A stretch of DNA of 64,000 nt from Tetmemena sp. SeJ-2015. Taxonomy: Eukaryota > Ciliophora > Spirotrichea > Sporadotrichida > Oxytrichidae. The translations under genes were made by a program, and so were the position numbers. Where the stretch lies: assembly GCA_027382625.1 (NCBI GenBank), contig JAJKFJ010021618.1, positions 1 through 64,000 on the forward strand. Direction: 5' to 3'. This document shows positions 11,424-21,140 of this stretch, one piece after another. The notes beneath the pieces are model-generated. The model saw only the letters and a program-made list of their open reading frames with translations. It ran no database searches and had not been told where the DNA came from. Each line of letters begins with the position of its first letter. Position 1 is the first letter of the stretch.

Positions 11424-13008
11424 TATTCAAAAAAGGAGACTCCCTAAATCAGCTATGATTCAGACGAAGATCAGAGACACCGCACTAGCAATACACCAGA
11501 TTAAAATGAAAAGACTAATGTATAAATCATAATTTTTAATGCGAATTCAGATAGCATTTAAACTCACAAGAAACTATTTCAAAATAGGTATACTCAGCCA
11601 ATTACTAATTAGATCTCCACCAGCATTATAATTCCTAAGACAATGAAAATACAGACGACCCTTGTTAAGTTCAGACTCAAAGATAAGATTTTAAGCCAGA
11701 GATAATCACTGATCATGAAATCAAGGACTAATCACAAATTCTTGAATAACCTTGTGAAATTTAAAAATAAGTTGTTTTTAATTTAGGATATGCTTTCACC
11801 TAATCAAGAAAATTAATAAGAGTAACCTAGTGCTATTTTAAACGAAACAGCATATAATTTCGCAGTATTAAAGATTGCTAAATAATATCTAAAAGAGGGG
11901 AAATTAAAATCTGCTTACGTATTAATTCATTCCAAAAATATCTTAAAGGAATCAATACAGTAGGATGCCCTCTTTTGTGATTTATTTAGCATCTTGAAGG
12001 ACTTTCTAAATTCTCTTATATATAAAAGCAAATCAGATAGTTAGTTGGAAAAATCAAAGGATAATTAAGTCACTACAAATTAAAGTGAGCTTATATTTTG
12101 GAATGAAATAATTTCCAGCCAGCAATACCTCAAGTCTAAACTTCTTAAAAAAGAATTTACTAATATCAGTCCTTATTTATTAAAACTCAATCAGTTAATA
12201 ATAGAAAGTAATTCTTCAAGTGTCAATCATAACATTGAAATCAAAACTTTCGATCAAATTATTTTAAATTAATTAGTAGAGCATTTTAGAAGTATTTGAA
12301 TAGCCTAAAGTAACAAGGCTAAAATGAATAAATCTTAAGAATAGCAAACTTAGACTTCAAACTCATACTCTAAGAGCAAATAAGACATTTAAGCTCAGAT
12401 GATTGCACTGAAAAAATGGTTATTGCTCAAAAGATGCGAGAACTATCAAAGGTAGCTTCTGATCTGCAAGAATTCAAACTTTGCATGAATCTTCTGAAAG
12501 AGGTTAATATGACTTATAATGAGATTAAAGATCAGTCTCAAGAGTTCATAGGGTAATTTCAACTTGAGTAAGCTATAATTTACAGAGATAGCCCATATTA
12601 AGAACAGACAGTATTCTACGCATAAAAGGCATATGAAAAGTTTTTGAATACATTTGGACCTCATCACCCAAAGAGCATTTAATGCTAAATCATTATAGAA
12701 TCAGTCAATGCTTCAAACAACAAGAGTATCAATGAAACTTAGAAAGGCTTCAGATTCGAAATAGGAGGAAAGATTCACAAAATTTTCAAACAACTAGCCT
12801 TGATTTATGAGAGAAGAAGAAAACTTAAAGGATTATACTTATCCCATAGATAATTGACATTCAGCAACAAGTAAATCCAATAAGATATTGAATACCTGAC
12901 AAATTGCAAAATTTACAAGGAAAATGAATAAAAAGATAAATACGAACAATTCGTGGAGGCAATAAAATATTCATAAATTATTTTTCAAATAAGATAACTT
13001 ATCCGATG
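11424..13008 (+). CDS. Hypothetical coiled-coil protein
   Basis: No family recognised. Seen: a polar N-terminus (YDSDEDQRHRTSNTP) and a long helical region rich in Lys, Gln and Leu (AVLKIAKQYLKEGKLKSAY, then LQEQIRHLSSDDCTEKM and KAYEKFLNTFGPHHP), ending at TGA 13006-13008. The repeated helix pattern and the last motif would suit a TPR-like protein, but I cannot show it. One 22-bp IES is removed by an AATTTA pointer. Two further frame changes, near 11620 and 12290, are unresolved; the second fits a 14- or 17-nt GT-AG gap. No convincing in-frame ATG was found, so the start is approximate. It diverges from the NAK kinase upstream. Confidence 0.5.
11758..11779 (+). other. IES, 22 bp, pointer AATTTA
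   Basis: AATTTA occurs at 11758-11763 and 11780-11785. Removing 22 bp joins EQPCEIQ to DMLSPNQEN and fixes a one-base frame offset. Confidence 0.7.
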
Positions 13009-13082
13009 AATGTATCTAGTTAAATTATTTTGACATAAGTTAACTTAATAATAATTATTGAGCATTATACTATATCTTAGAA

Positions 13083-14647
13083 TCACATCTGTCTTGAATC
13101 TCTTGCATTATTCATTTCATCAGTTATTTCAGGATTAACCAAATCTTATTGCTCTTACTTAACCTTAAGAGCAAGATCTACTGCTAATTCTGCCGCTTTA
13201 TCCATCTAGTCCACAAAATAAATTCTGAGAGTCTCTTGCTTATCCTCAATAATTTTCTTTGCTTCTTGATAATTGTTGCCCAAAATTCTAAGAATGATTG
13301 GTTTTTTAGAATTTAGCTCTTCCTGGGCCTTGATTATTGATGAAGCAATCATATCACACTTAAATTTAAATTAATTTAATAAATATACTTCATGATTCCA
13401 CCGTAGATATTTATGAAGATAGAGCACACTTAGTTATCAGTTTAAAGCAACTTAATTGCTTCGAAAATTTGCTCATAAGATGCTGTGCCACCAATGTCTA
13501 AAAAGTTTGCTGGTTAGCCTCCCTTTACCTTGATGATGTCCATCGTCGCCATAGCCAGTCCCGCTCCATTAGCTAAGACTCCTATATTTCCTCCCAAGTA
13601 AAGATACTGAATGTTATAAGTGTGAGCTATTCTCTCGTTAAAGTGAGACTAAGTGCGATCTTCCTCCTCTTTAAGCTCGGCCTGTCTAAATAAAAGAGAT
13701 AAATAGAGCGTTATCATCAAGGATAATTTTTGTGTCTGCAGCTACAATTTGACCTTCCTTCGTGTAAACAAGAGGATTTATTTCAATCGACTCCGCATCT
13801 CTAAGGATGAAGCAATCGTATAAGTGCTTTAAAAGGAAGACCATTTCTGATTTCTTTGAGGCTATGCCTAAATCAGTGGCAACTTGTGATAATTGCTGAA
13901 CATCCAACCCCTTTTTATAGTCTACATAAATTTTCAGAAAGTTTTCAGGACACTCTTCCTACGCTTGATAAAATAAAGATGCAATATTGTTCCTCCATGT
14001 TTACTGTAAGTGATGACGGGGCATCCCATTTTCCTGTCAAGACTTATGCTTACATAGAGCTCTTTATCAATTGAAAGTTCTTCAAGTATGTACACGCATT
14101 TGCAAAGGTACCCTTGTTTACCTGTTTCTGGGCAAACCAGAGTTCTTCCGCACATTTTTTAAGCGATTTCTTAAACTTCCTCAGGACTACTAACGATATG
14201 ACTGCCCCCTTGAAAACCATTCTCTTTAAAATAACCAGAATTACGTCCGCTGGCTTAAATCTATAAAAATCTTTGTAATTTACTTTAAAAAGAGTTTGGT
14301 TATAAATTTGAAGCAAAGATAAACTTACCTATGCCTTTACAATAAACTTTTTCTTGTAATCTGGTCCAAATCTCCTTGCAATTATATATGCCTCTTTAGC
14401 ATTAAAAGCTACTGAGCCCTAGAATAACTTTGTTAATGAAATATTTTGTACCAAAGGAACTGGAATCCTATATTTTAGTAGCAACTAGGCGGCCTAATAT
14501 TCATGCAGTCTCATTCTCATCACTGGAATGTTCAAGTTTGTTATTAAAGAAGGATTTTTCTTCATGTTGAAACTCTGGTCCAAGTATTGTCTCAGGTTAT
14601 TGCATGCCCCTAGCTGAATGGTTTTATCGAAATAATGAAAGTACCTA

Positions 14648-14682
<35 letters not shown>

Positions 14683-15452
14683 TTGGGTATGAATTAAATA
14701 ATCCGTTTCGAGACATCTCTGATTAATAATTGCTGAGATTATTAAGCCCATTATTATTGTTTATTACCTAGCAGATGTGGCTTTATATATTAATTAGGGA
14801 GGAGTTTGATTATAGATTATTATAATGAGCGAGGTTATTAAATATGCCTACCTGCCCTATTAGATAAGGGCTTACTCCTTATGGAGCCGCAGATCCTCTA
14901 GCTACCGACCCGGTACTCTCTAGCCATGTTACTGCTGCCAGTGCTTGAATCATCACCGATAGCCGCAAGAGGACTCGGACGTTGCCACTCGCAGCACAGG
15001 GCAATGGCCAGGAATCCCTGCCGTTCAAACCCTCCCTGACTGAGGGCGTGAGCTGCCGGTCACTCGGGAGCCTCGGTGTGTCAAGACTGATTGCCTAGCA
15101 GATAGGTCTAAGAGAGCTTGCTCTCTGCCTCCGGTAGTGGAACTCAGGATGTGCTCATAGGAGGTAAGCCTGTATCGGTAATCGCATTGACCTCTAGTCC
15201 AGTAGTCCTTGTCAATTCTCGCCTCTCCAAGCCATCTGGTCACTGGATGTCCGCCATGTCCGCTTCTTGTCCGCCTCTTGTCCGCCTAATGCCCCCCTTA
15301 ATGTCCGCCTGATGTCCTCCAGTTGTCCGCCAGCTGGAGTTCAGCCACATCTGCTAGGTAATAAACAATTCTGAAAGTACCTAAATCTTGCTTTTTTATG
15401 TGATGAATAGTTTAAATAACTGAGCATTAGTAGTCGCTTGAGAGAGAATCAT
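13083..15452 (-). CDS. Succinyl-CoA ligase (ADP/GDP-forming) beta subunit, mitochondrial
   Basis: TCA-cycle enzyme that makes ATP or GTP from succinyl-CoA in the mitochondrial matrix with an alpha subunit not in this window. Seen: the start at 15452 gives [16 protein letters not shown], a plausible presequence. The ATP-grasp start MRLHEYQAAQLL and the [16 protein letters not shown] loop follow, then [22 protein letters not shown] (Mg and phosphate-binding strand) and the ligase domain [35 protein letters not shown] and [14 protein letters not shown], ending at TGA 13085-13083. All TAA/TAG are Gln. Introns: 31 nt at the end of exon 1 (GTACTTTC...ATTCAG, created only after IES excision) and 67 nt near 14255-14325. 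Three IESs of 736, 13 and 29 bp interrupt it. After removal the length matches the family. Annotators with standard codes would miss it or call it a pseudogene. Confidence 0.92.
13359..13387 (-). other. IES, 29 bp, pointer AAG
   Basis: AAG (minus strand) at 13390-13388 and 13361-13359. Removal gives [14 protein letters not shown], the invariant ligase motif. The insert starts TA and not GT, so a standard intron does not fit. Confidence 0.75.
13687..13699 (-). other. IES, 13 bp, pointer TATTTA
   Basis: TATTTA (minus strand) at 13705-13700 and 13692-13687. Deleting 13 bp restores [18 protein letters not shown]. This is among the shortest IESs in the window. Confidence 0.75.
14647..14680. repeat. 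GAT trinucleotide microsatellite
   Basis: About eleven uninterrupted ATG/GAT units directly beside the left pointer of the 736-bp IES. On the minus strand they read as poly-isoleucine, an artefact because the tract is eliminated DNA. Confidence 0.85.
14756..15369. mobile_element. GC-rich TIR element inside an IES
   Basis: A 614-bp element bounded by perfect 27-bp inverted repeats at 14756-14782 and 15343-15369, beginning ATTGTTTATTACCTAGC. Its interior (about 14870-15340) is clearly richer in G+C than the rest of the window. It carries an internal copy of the TIR core CCTAGCAGAT at 15094-15103 and a block of GTCCGCC-based repeats at 15244-15332. No transposase-like frame is visible; open frames of 64-72 codons on each strand look accidental. 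No clean target duplication is seen outside the TIRs. Best read as a non-autonomous, MITE-like element. Confidence 0.75.
15244..15332. repeat. GTCCGCC imperfect tandem repeat
   Basis: At least six copies of GTCCGCC or close variants spaced about 8-13 bp apart (for example ATGTCCGCC, CTTGTCCGCC), ending next to CCAGCTGG. It lies just inside the right terminal inverted repeat of the GC-rich element. Confidence 0.7.
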
Positions 15453-15553
15453 TTTTTTGATTTTAATTTTGTAAATAATTTAACATTTCCACTTTAATTA
15501 TGCCAGAAAAGCTATAAAAAAAGGGCAATAAGAGTATCTATGAATGAATTAGA

Positions 15554-18500
15554 TCAAACTAACTGCATAATTTTATTCATAAGGGATTCCAAATTATTTA
15601 AACTTTTCTCAATCTTGTCTTCCTGCGAAAGAATTATTGAAACAGTGTCATCTCTTTAGAAACATTCTAATTCCATTCTTTCATTTATAGTTTTAATGTC
15701 AATGACATTTATAGCGAGCGCAGCAGTTGTGTCATTAAATAGTCTCATTTATTTTTCATTGTCATATTTCGAGAAAAAATTGTAAGAAGAAGAAATATTA
15801 AATATATTCGCTGCCTATAGAGCTGGCTTTTTCTCCTAATTTACTTAAGATTTTCCCAATTAAGTCATACCCATAAAAGAAGTTTTCTAAGATTATGAGT
15901 AATTTAAACTCTGTAAGTTTGTCTAATCTTCTAATAGTATTTTTGAATTTGCTGATCTATTTGAAGAGAACATTTTGGAAGCTTCCTAACTTCGCTTACT
16001 TGGAAATATATGAGGAGTTTTGTTCTTCTTAGTCATTGATTTTCTAGCTTAAGCACTCTCTTCTTAATTTAGAATTAAATTGCTATCTTTTTGCAAATTT
16101 AGTGTCAAATTTTCCCCTTCTTCTAAGGCCTTATTAAAATCAGTTTTCTATTTTTTTAATTTTCTTGTTGGCGAAGGATTACGTTAAGTAGTATCAACTT
16201 GATCTAGTGCAGATTGATCTTTTTATGGGACTTATTAATTTTACAGGGTTGCTTCACCTAAATTGCCTTCTTTAATGGTTTATTTCTGAATTTATATTTT
16301 TATTAAGTCTTAGCTATTTAAAATTAATAATATATGTGTACAAAAAATTGTAAGCTAGCCTTGCTGAGCAGTCTTTCATCTAGTAATCCTGACCTCTCTG
16401 ATTCTTTTTACTAAGAGTCCTAAAATAAAAAATACCTCTCTAATGTGAGTAGTGTCAGTGATTTACTTTTAAGGTTTATCTTTTTACTTCATATCTGACT
16501 AGCTCTAACTTTATTTTATAGAGAGTGATGAGTCACTAGAAGTATCCAATCCATTACTAATTCTTAGAGATTCTTGCTCAATCTCAATTTTTAGGCTTTA
16601 TTTCTTTTACACATTTTCTTATTACTTCACAACAGACTTTTGATTCAACAAAAAATATTGTTCTAATTGGCCGAAGCTATTAAATTTTTCAACCCCTGCT
16701 AAGAAGACTTTCTTAGGACCTTAGATATTTCTGCTCTATTCAGCAAGTTAAATATCGATATTTATAATTAATGAAATTCTTGTCTGTAGTGGCCCCAAAT
16801 TTAATGTTAAGCATACTTGAACTCTGTTGTCTCTATAATTATTGTACTTTTAAAGTTTTGTCAGCTTTGAATAATCCTGAGCCAGGCTCTATTTTGCCTT
16901 CCTTTATAGCTATATTTGGAACTATGGCATTCCGAGATGTTTCATTTCCCTATTTGACATCTTTGATAATTTCTGGACTGTTTAATTTCAAATCATCTAT
17001 GTCTTCTCTGTCTTCCTTTTCATCGTCGACCAAAGATAAGAGCATTTAATGAATTATAAGGAGGTGTCTTTTTCATGATCACTTTCTTCCTTGATGATAG
17101 ACATTTGAGAGTCTTCTTTAGGAGATGTTTACTATCCTCCATGTTCCAGCAATTCCAATTACTTGCGACTCTTCTTAGCCCTCTGAATTAAGTCATGATT
17201 AGAGTCTTAGTGAGCCTTTTTGGATTTGAATTTTCCAAGTCCAGTAGGAGCCTTCTGTAGTAGTTTAGTGGCTCTTTTATTATAGGCTAGATATCTTGCT
17301 TTCTGCTTTGCTTCTAAGATCATCTTTTTATGATGGTTACTTCTCTTCCTTGCAAGTCTCTTCATAGAAAATGAAAATCATTTAACCTGCCTCAATCTTG
17401 AAATGCTTCAAAATAGCTCTTAACTCTCTGCCAGGAATCACCATTAAATGACATTCACTATCAACTATTGCAGTGAAAAGAAAATTTAAATATCTATAGA
17501 AAGAGTGCTATCTCTTCCTTTTTCTCTATAGGAACTTAGAAGAATCTCAAGATCTCCAAAATAAGAGCCTTGCACATACATGTTGAAGGGAACATTCATA
17601 GGAAGATCTCCCAAGCCCTCTGTCACATCATAACACATTTTCACCCTTCCAAGCTGGATAAAAAACACTTCCTCCGCATGATCACCTTAGTTGTATAAAA
17701 TATCTTTTGAGTAGACTTTCATTGGTTTCAAAGAAGGAATTATGAACCAAATAAACTCAGGCGATTTATCCTGGAGAAAGACAATTGTACTGATTATATT
17801 CCCAAAAGTTTAAGAGATGACTTGAGCTCTTAATGTTGCGGGCATCGATGCGAGCATATGCTTAAAAATTATTGTAGAAGCTTATAATCACTAATTTGAA
17901 TGTCGCTTTCATTATTATTTTCAATGAATTTCTTAATTTTCGCAGTCAACTCATCTGGCAGTCTTTGTCGTTTTGCAAAATTGGACAAAACTTAGAGCTT
18001 AGATGCTAAATTAGAGGCTTTTATATCTATAGTACTGATAATTGATTACAGATTTCCAATAGTGAAGGAATAGAAAGCAACTCCAAAGATCATCCATGCC
18101 AAAGAAAACATCCTCTCTTCCGATGTGCCTCCTACTACGTCACCATATCCGACTGTTGTTAAAGTTTAAAACGCCCAATACATGGCAGTTATATATTGCT
18201 CAAAATTTCCTCTATCTTGCAAGCCATGAGTAACCACCCAAGATCGAGGATCGAAATCATTGAACTTAACTACCATAAAGTAAAAGCATGATACCAAATG
18301 CACCAACAAGAAAACTGTTGCTGAAACTTTTAAAAGTTTGACATAACCTGGATTAATGCGAAGTTTCTCCATTATTCGTTTTACGTTTTGGTTGTATTTA
18401 AGGAGTCGAAACATCTTCATCAACCTCAAAATTCTCAAAAGTTTGTAGAGCCTTGGAAGTCTGGTGAGCTTTAAGAGTTTTGCGTTTTTAGCAGCGCTTG

Positions 18501-19957
18501 CTGAGTTGTTGCTGTTCTGTTGTAAATTTCTAAGATTAAATCTTATAAACTATCAGAACAGCATAATAAAATATTCAAAGTAAAGTAAAGTAAAATTTTA
18601 GGAATATAATTAATAATCAATTTCTTAAAACAGCACTTATCGTACTGAATTAAAGAATCAGTTATTATATAAAATATTCAAATAAAAAACCATAGCATTC
18701 TTCTCTCATCAGTATCCAAATCATCTACATTATCACCAGAATCTGCTCCTCCAGAGAAGTCAATGTATTAGAATGGTATTATAGAAACAATATCAATAAA
18801 GAACCAAGATCTTATGTACAAGAAGGCAATTCTCTGGAATCTAACTTCCAAATTTTTTTCATTATCCTCAAATGCAGTGATAAAATTCATTATTATATCT
18901 ATTCCAAATAGGCAATTAGTCACAATATCTAGAATATCCATTGCGGTAGTAGAATCGTCAATAAATGATGTTTAGTAAGGAGTGTAAGTAGCTGTGTATA
19001 GCATGAGCACTATAACTACTATATTCCAAACACCTGAAACAACAGTATCAGGAAGTACAACAAATGGTAAGGGCTTTCGAGTGTACTCAATAAATTCTCT
19101 CTTCTTTTCTGATCCATGCAAATACAACTGCATGCTTAAATCTCCGAAGGCATTAATTACCATAACCGCTACTTTTGTTTTTTTGATGGCTTTATTCCAT
19201 AAATATAGAATTCGGCTCTCTTTATCTCGAGGAGTTAACAAATCGAATACATGAGCATCATCCTCTGCCTCGTCTTCTCCAGATGAATAGATCAAACTTT
19301 GGATTTGCTCATCAATGAAAGGATCCTTTCTAAAGCATCTGCAAGAACAAATATATTTGCACTTTTTGACAATTTCGATAGCCAAATCTTCACCCTCATC
19401 ACGACTCTCTATTTCTGGATCTTTTAGAGTAACTAAAGTTTATAGACTTTTAAACTAGGCTTTCTTTTCATCGTCAAGGTCGTCCATGTCAACAGCTTCT
19501 AAAATATCTTCTAGATTATTGGCTGAAAAGTCTTCGTTGATTGGAGCAAGGAACTAAGATTATTATAGTGAAGTTCTGGAATGAGATAGACTAACTCTGC
19601 GCTATCTGCTTCTACTTGGACTTATAGTCTTTTCATTTCTTCTATCTGAAATAGCTCCTTCATTTATAACTTGAATATCGAGAAAAGACCTGTTTATTTA
19701 GTCTCTCTATGTATAAATGATCTCTTCATGCGGTGTTTAAAGAAAAATAGAAGCATCTTCTAGTTTTGATGCTGAATTTAGTTCTATCTGTATTTGTGTC
19801 CATATTGAATTCATATAAAAAATTCATGAGTTTGCTTGATATCTCTAATTGATTCAGGCTGGGAATTTTTCTTTGTCGATTTGTTTTTACCAAAGGGTTT
19901 GATAAGCTCGCCATCATAATACTAAGGCTTTTCAAACTCTCCTACAATTTGATCCAT
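15554..19957 (-). CDS. Cyclic-nucleotide-gated/EAG-type potassium channel
   Basis: Predicted plasma- or ciliary-membrane six-TM K+ channel with a C-terminal cyclic-nucleotide-binding domain. Seen: the start at 19957 (MDQIVGEFEKPQYYDG) leads into a Ser/Arg-rich cytosolic N-terminus, then S1 (VVSGVWNIVVIVLMLYTA), S2-S3, and the S4 arginine helix RLPRLYKLLRILRLMK. S5 and the pore follow with filter TTVGYGDVVGG, then a C-linker (SMPATLRAQVI). The binding fold has NQGDHAEEVFFIQLG and GSYFGDLEILL. The Lys-rich tail (RLARKRSNHHKKM) is followed by several hundred Ser/Gln/Lys-rich residues to TGA at 15556-15554. At least six IESs are removed, five of 103 bp or less. The intron after SGGADSGDN contains a 103-bp IES. 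The tail has one unresolved break near 16735 and a 7/16-nt ambiguity near 16425. TVGYGD supports K+ selectivity. Confidence 0.9.
17036..17055 (-). other. IES, 20 bp, pointer CTTAT
   Basis: CTTAT (minus strand) at 17060-17056 and 17040-17036. Deletion joins KDTSLS to LVDDEKEDRED in the channel tail. Confidence 0.7.
17362..17377 (-). other. IES, 16 bp, pointer ATGA
   Basis: ATGA (minus strand) at 17381-17378 and 17365-17362. Removing 16 bp joins HFKIEAGQM to KRLARKRSNHH in frame. Confidence 0.7.
17472..17503 (-). other. IES, 32 bp, pointer CACT
   Basis: CACT (minus strand) at 17507-17504 and 17475-17472. Excision restores GRDST-AIVDSECHLMVI inside the nucleotide-binding fold. Confidence 0.8.
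17860..17879 (-). other. IES, 20 bp, pointer TAAGC
   Basis: TAAGC (minus strand) at 17884-17880 and 17864-17860. Removal joins QISDYKH to MLASMPATLRAQV in the C-linker and fixes the frame. Confidence 0.8.
18566..18668 (-). other. IES, 103 bp, pointer TTTGAATATTTTAT, inside an intron
   Basis: The 14-bp repeat TTTGAATATTTTAT (minus strand) at 18682-18669 and 18579-18566. After excision an intron from GTAGATGATT to TTCTGATAG joins SGGADSGDN to FIRFNLRNLQQ in phase. The IES carries the GTAAA-rich repeat also seen at 135-175. Confidence 0.75.
18577..18613 (+). repeat. GTAAA-rich dispersed repeat, copy 2
   Basis: GTAAAGTAAAGTAAAATTTT followed by AGGAATATAATTAAT, matching the minus strand at 135-175. 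It lies in the opposite orientation to the first copy relative to the window. Confidence 0.6.
19743..19819 (-). other. IES, about 77 bp, T-run pointer
   Basis: Between IKQTHEF and LQTPHEEII in the channel N-terminus the frame is broken by TGA codons. T-runs occur at both edges, and joining at TTT restores the frame. The exact pointer is ambiguous because it is homopolymeric. Confidence 0.5.
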
Positions 19958-21129
19958 TTAATTTTCAAACTCTAAATCTTCCTCTTACGTCTAAAATTAT
20001 TAAGATTATCTCATTTATTTCTCGAATGAGACCATCTCTCCAAAATTAACTTAAAATAACTGTTAAATTCATGTCTGAAGATAGGATAGTATTCTACTTT
20101 TATTGATGAATTCTTTGATTTTAATTTTTGATTTGTTGATTTTTAGAGTTATTATTGTTGGTGGCAAAATTAAGAGTGGGTATTTTTTATTTAAGAGGGC
20201 TGATCTTTTCTGGGCTAGAGTTTTGCTAAGAATCACTATCAAGCCAATGAATATTGGTGGTCTTATTTTGCTATTCTTGAGCTTTGTTTGTGGGTGGTGA
20301 TAGTTTATAAGTCCTCTTTTAATCGTGAGGAAGATTTTTCATGCTTGAGACTTGTTTAAGTATGAGCTGTTTACTCTCTAAAACTCCATCACTCTTTTCA
20401 TTCTTCCATTTAAAAAAGAGATAAGTGTAAGCTATCATCATAATATTTTAAGTTGGAGGGGGCTTATCTCTGTCCTATATCCATACTATCATTGTTCTTC
20501 TCAACGAGGCCTGTGTGTGAATCAACTCACAAAAAAATTAATACTCGTTGATGAGTGACAAATGTATTCGTAAACAAATGAGTTCCATCAGAATGTTATG
20601 AATTACTTTTCATTTCACATAATCATTATAATTTATAATCAAGTTTAAAGAGTATAATCATTCTATAAGTTCAAATTATATTTACAGATAAATCATCAAT
20701 AAGAATGTATTCAATAATTTCAACAAGAGAGAATAATTAGTCTCATAAATAGGCAAAGAATTTAAATTACTCATTTAAAATTGCATCATAAACCATCAAT
20801 AGGCATTTTATATTTAACTTTCGATTTTTGAATAAAATGTAAAGATGCTTCATGTTCAAATTTAATCTTAAAATTTATTTAACTCTATTTAATTTGCAAG
20901 AGTAAAAAGCCTGAAAGAATAAAATAGTGTGATAAGAAATTAATTAAAAAAGAAATTGATTTGTAAGGACTAGAATCTCTAATCACATGGTGTAGTGTCT
21001 AAAGTTCCTATTCTAAAACAAGCTTTTAGTTCTTTCCTCCACGTATTCCTTGGTTATCAATATACTATAAAGTTTATTTTAAACAAGTGAAAGAACTTAA
21101 TTCACTAAAGATAAAAATGATGATCTTTA
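19958..21129. other. Intergenic, no supported gene
   Basis: Spacer between the channel start and the inverted HslU segment. A plus open frame at 20103-20300 is hydrophobic but overlaps T-rich spacer and has no homologous motif I know. No RNA gene seen. Confidence 0.5.
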
Positions 21130-21140
21130 AATGGGCTAAA
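21130..21140 (-). repeat. Scrambling pointer TTTAGCCCATT, inverted copy
   Basis: On the minus strand this 11-mer ends the N-terminal HslU segment. The identical 11-mer on the plus strand at 22511-22521 begins the C-terminal segment. Inverted placement implies that the intervening DNA must be flipped for joining. Confidence 0.85.

Larger units (their letters stand above)
14636..15371 (-). other. IES, 736 bp, pointer TTAGGTACTTTCA
   Basis: The 13-bp direct repeat TTAGGTACTTTCA (minus strand) lies at 15384-15372 and 14648-14636. Excision joins exon 1 of the succinyl-CoA ligase gene to its first intron: the pointer itself spans the exon/intron junction (TTTAG|GTACTTTCA), so the 5' splice site is present in both germline copies. 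The insert holds a GAT microsatellite and a GC-rich element with terminal inverted repeats. Confidence 0.9.

Noticed and set aside
12280..12310. A 14-nt intron GTAGAGCATTTTAG in the hypothetical gene
   Set aside because: It repairs the frame, but resolved introns in the window are about 25 nt or longer; a 17-nt variant or an unseen IES is equally possible, so I did not list it as a feature.
14640..14751. A poly-isoleucine minus frame covering the GAT microsatellite
   Set aside because: The frame lies within the 736-bp IES and is removed. The true ligase N-terminus comes from upstream of 15384.
15025..15312. Open frames of 64-72 codons on both strands in the GC-rich element
   Set aside because: They overlap on opposite strands, have no motif, and GC-rich DNA lacks stops by composition; I treat them as chance.
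20103..20300. Hydrophobic 65-codon plus frame
   Set aside because: T-rich spacer easily gives hydrophobic frames; no neighbouring exon, motif or clear start context supports it.
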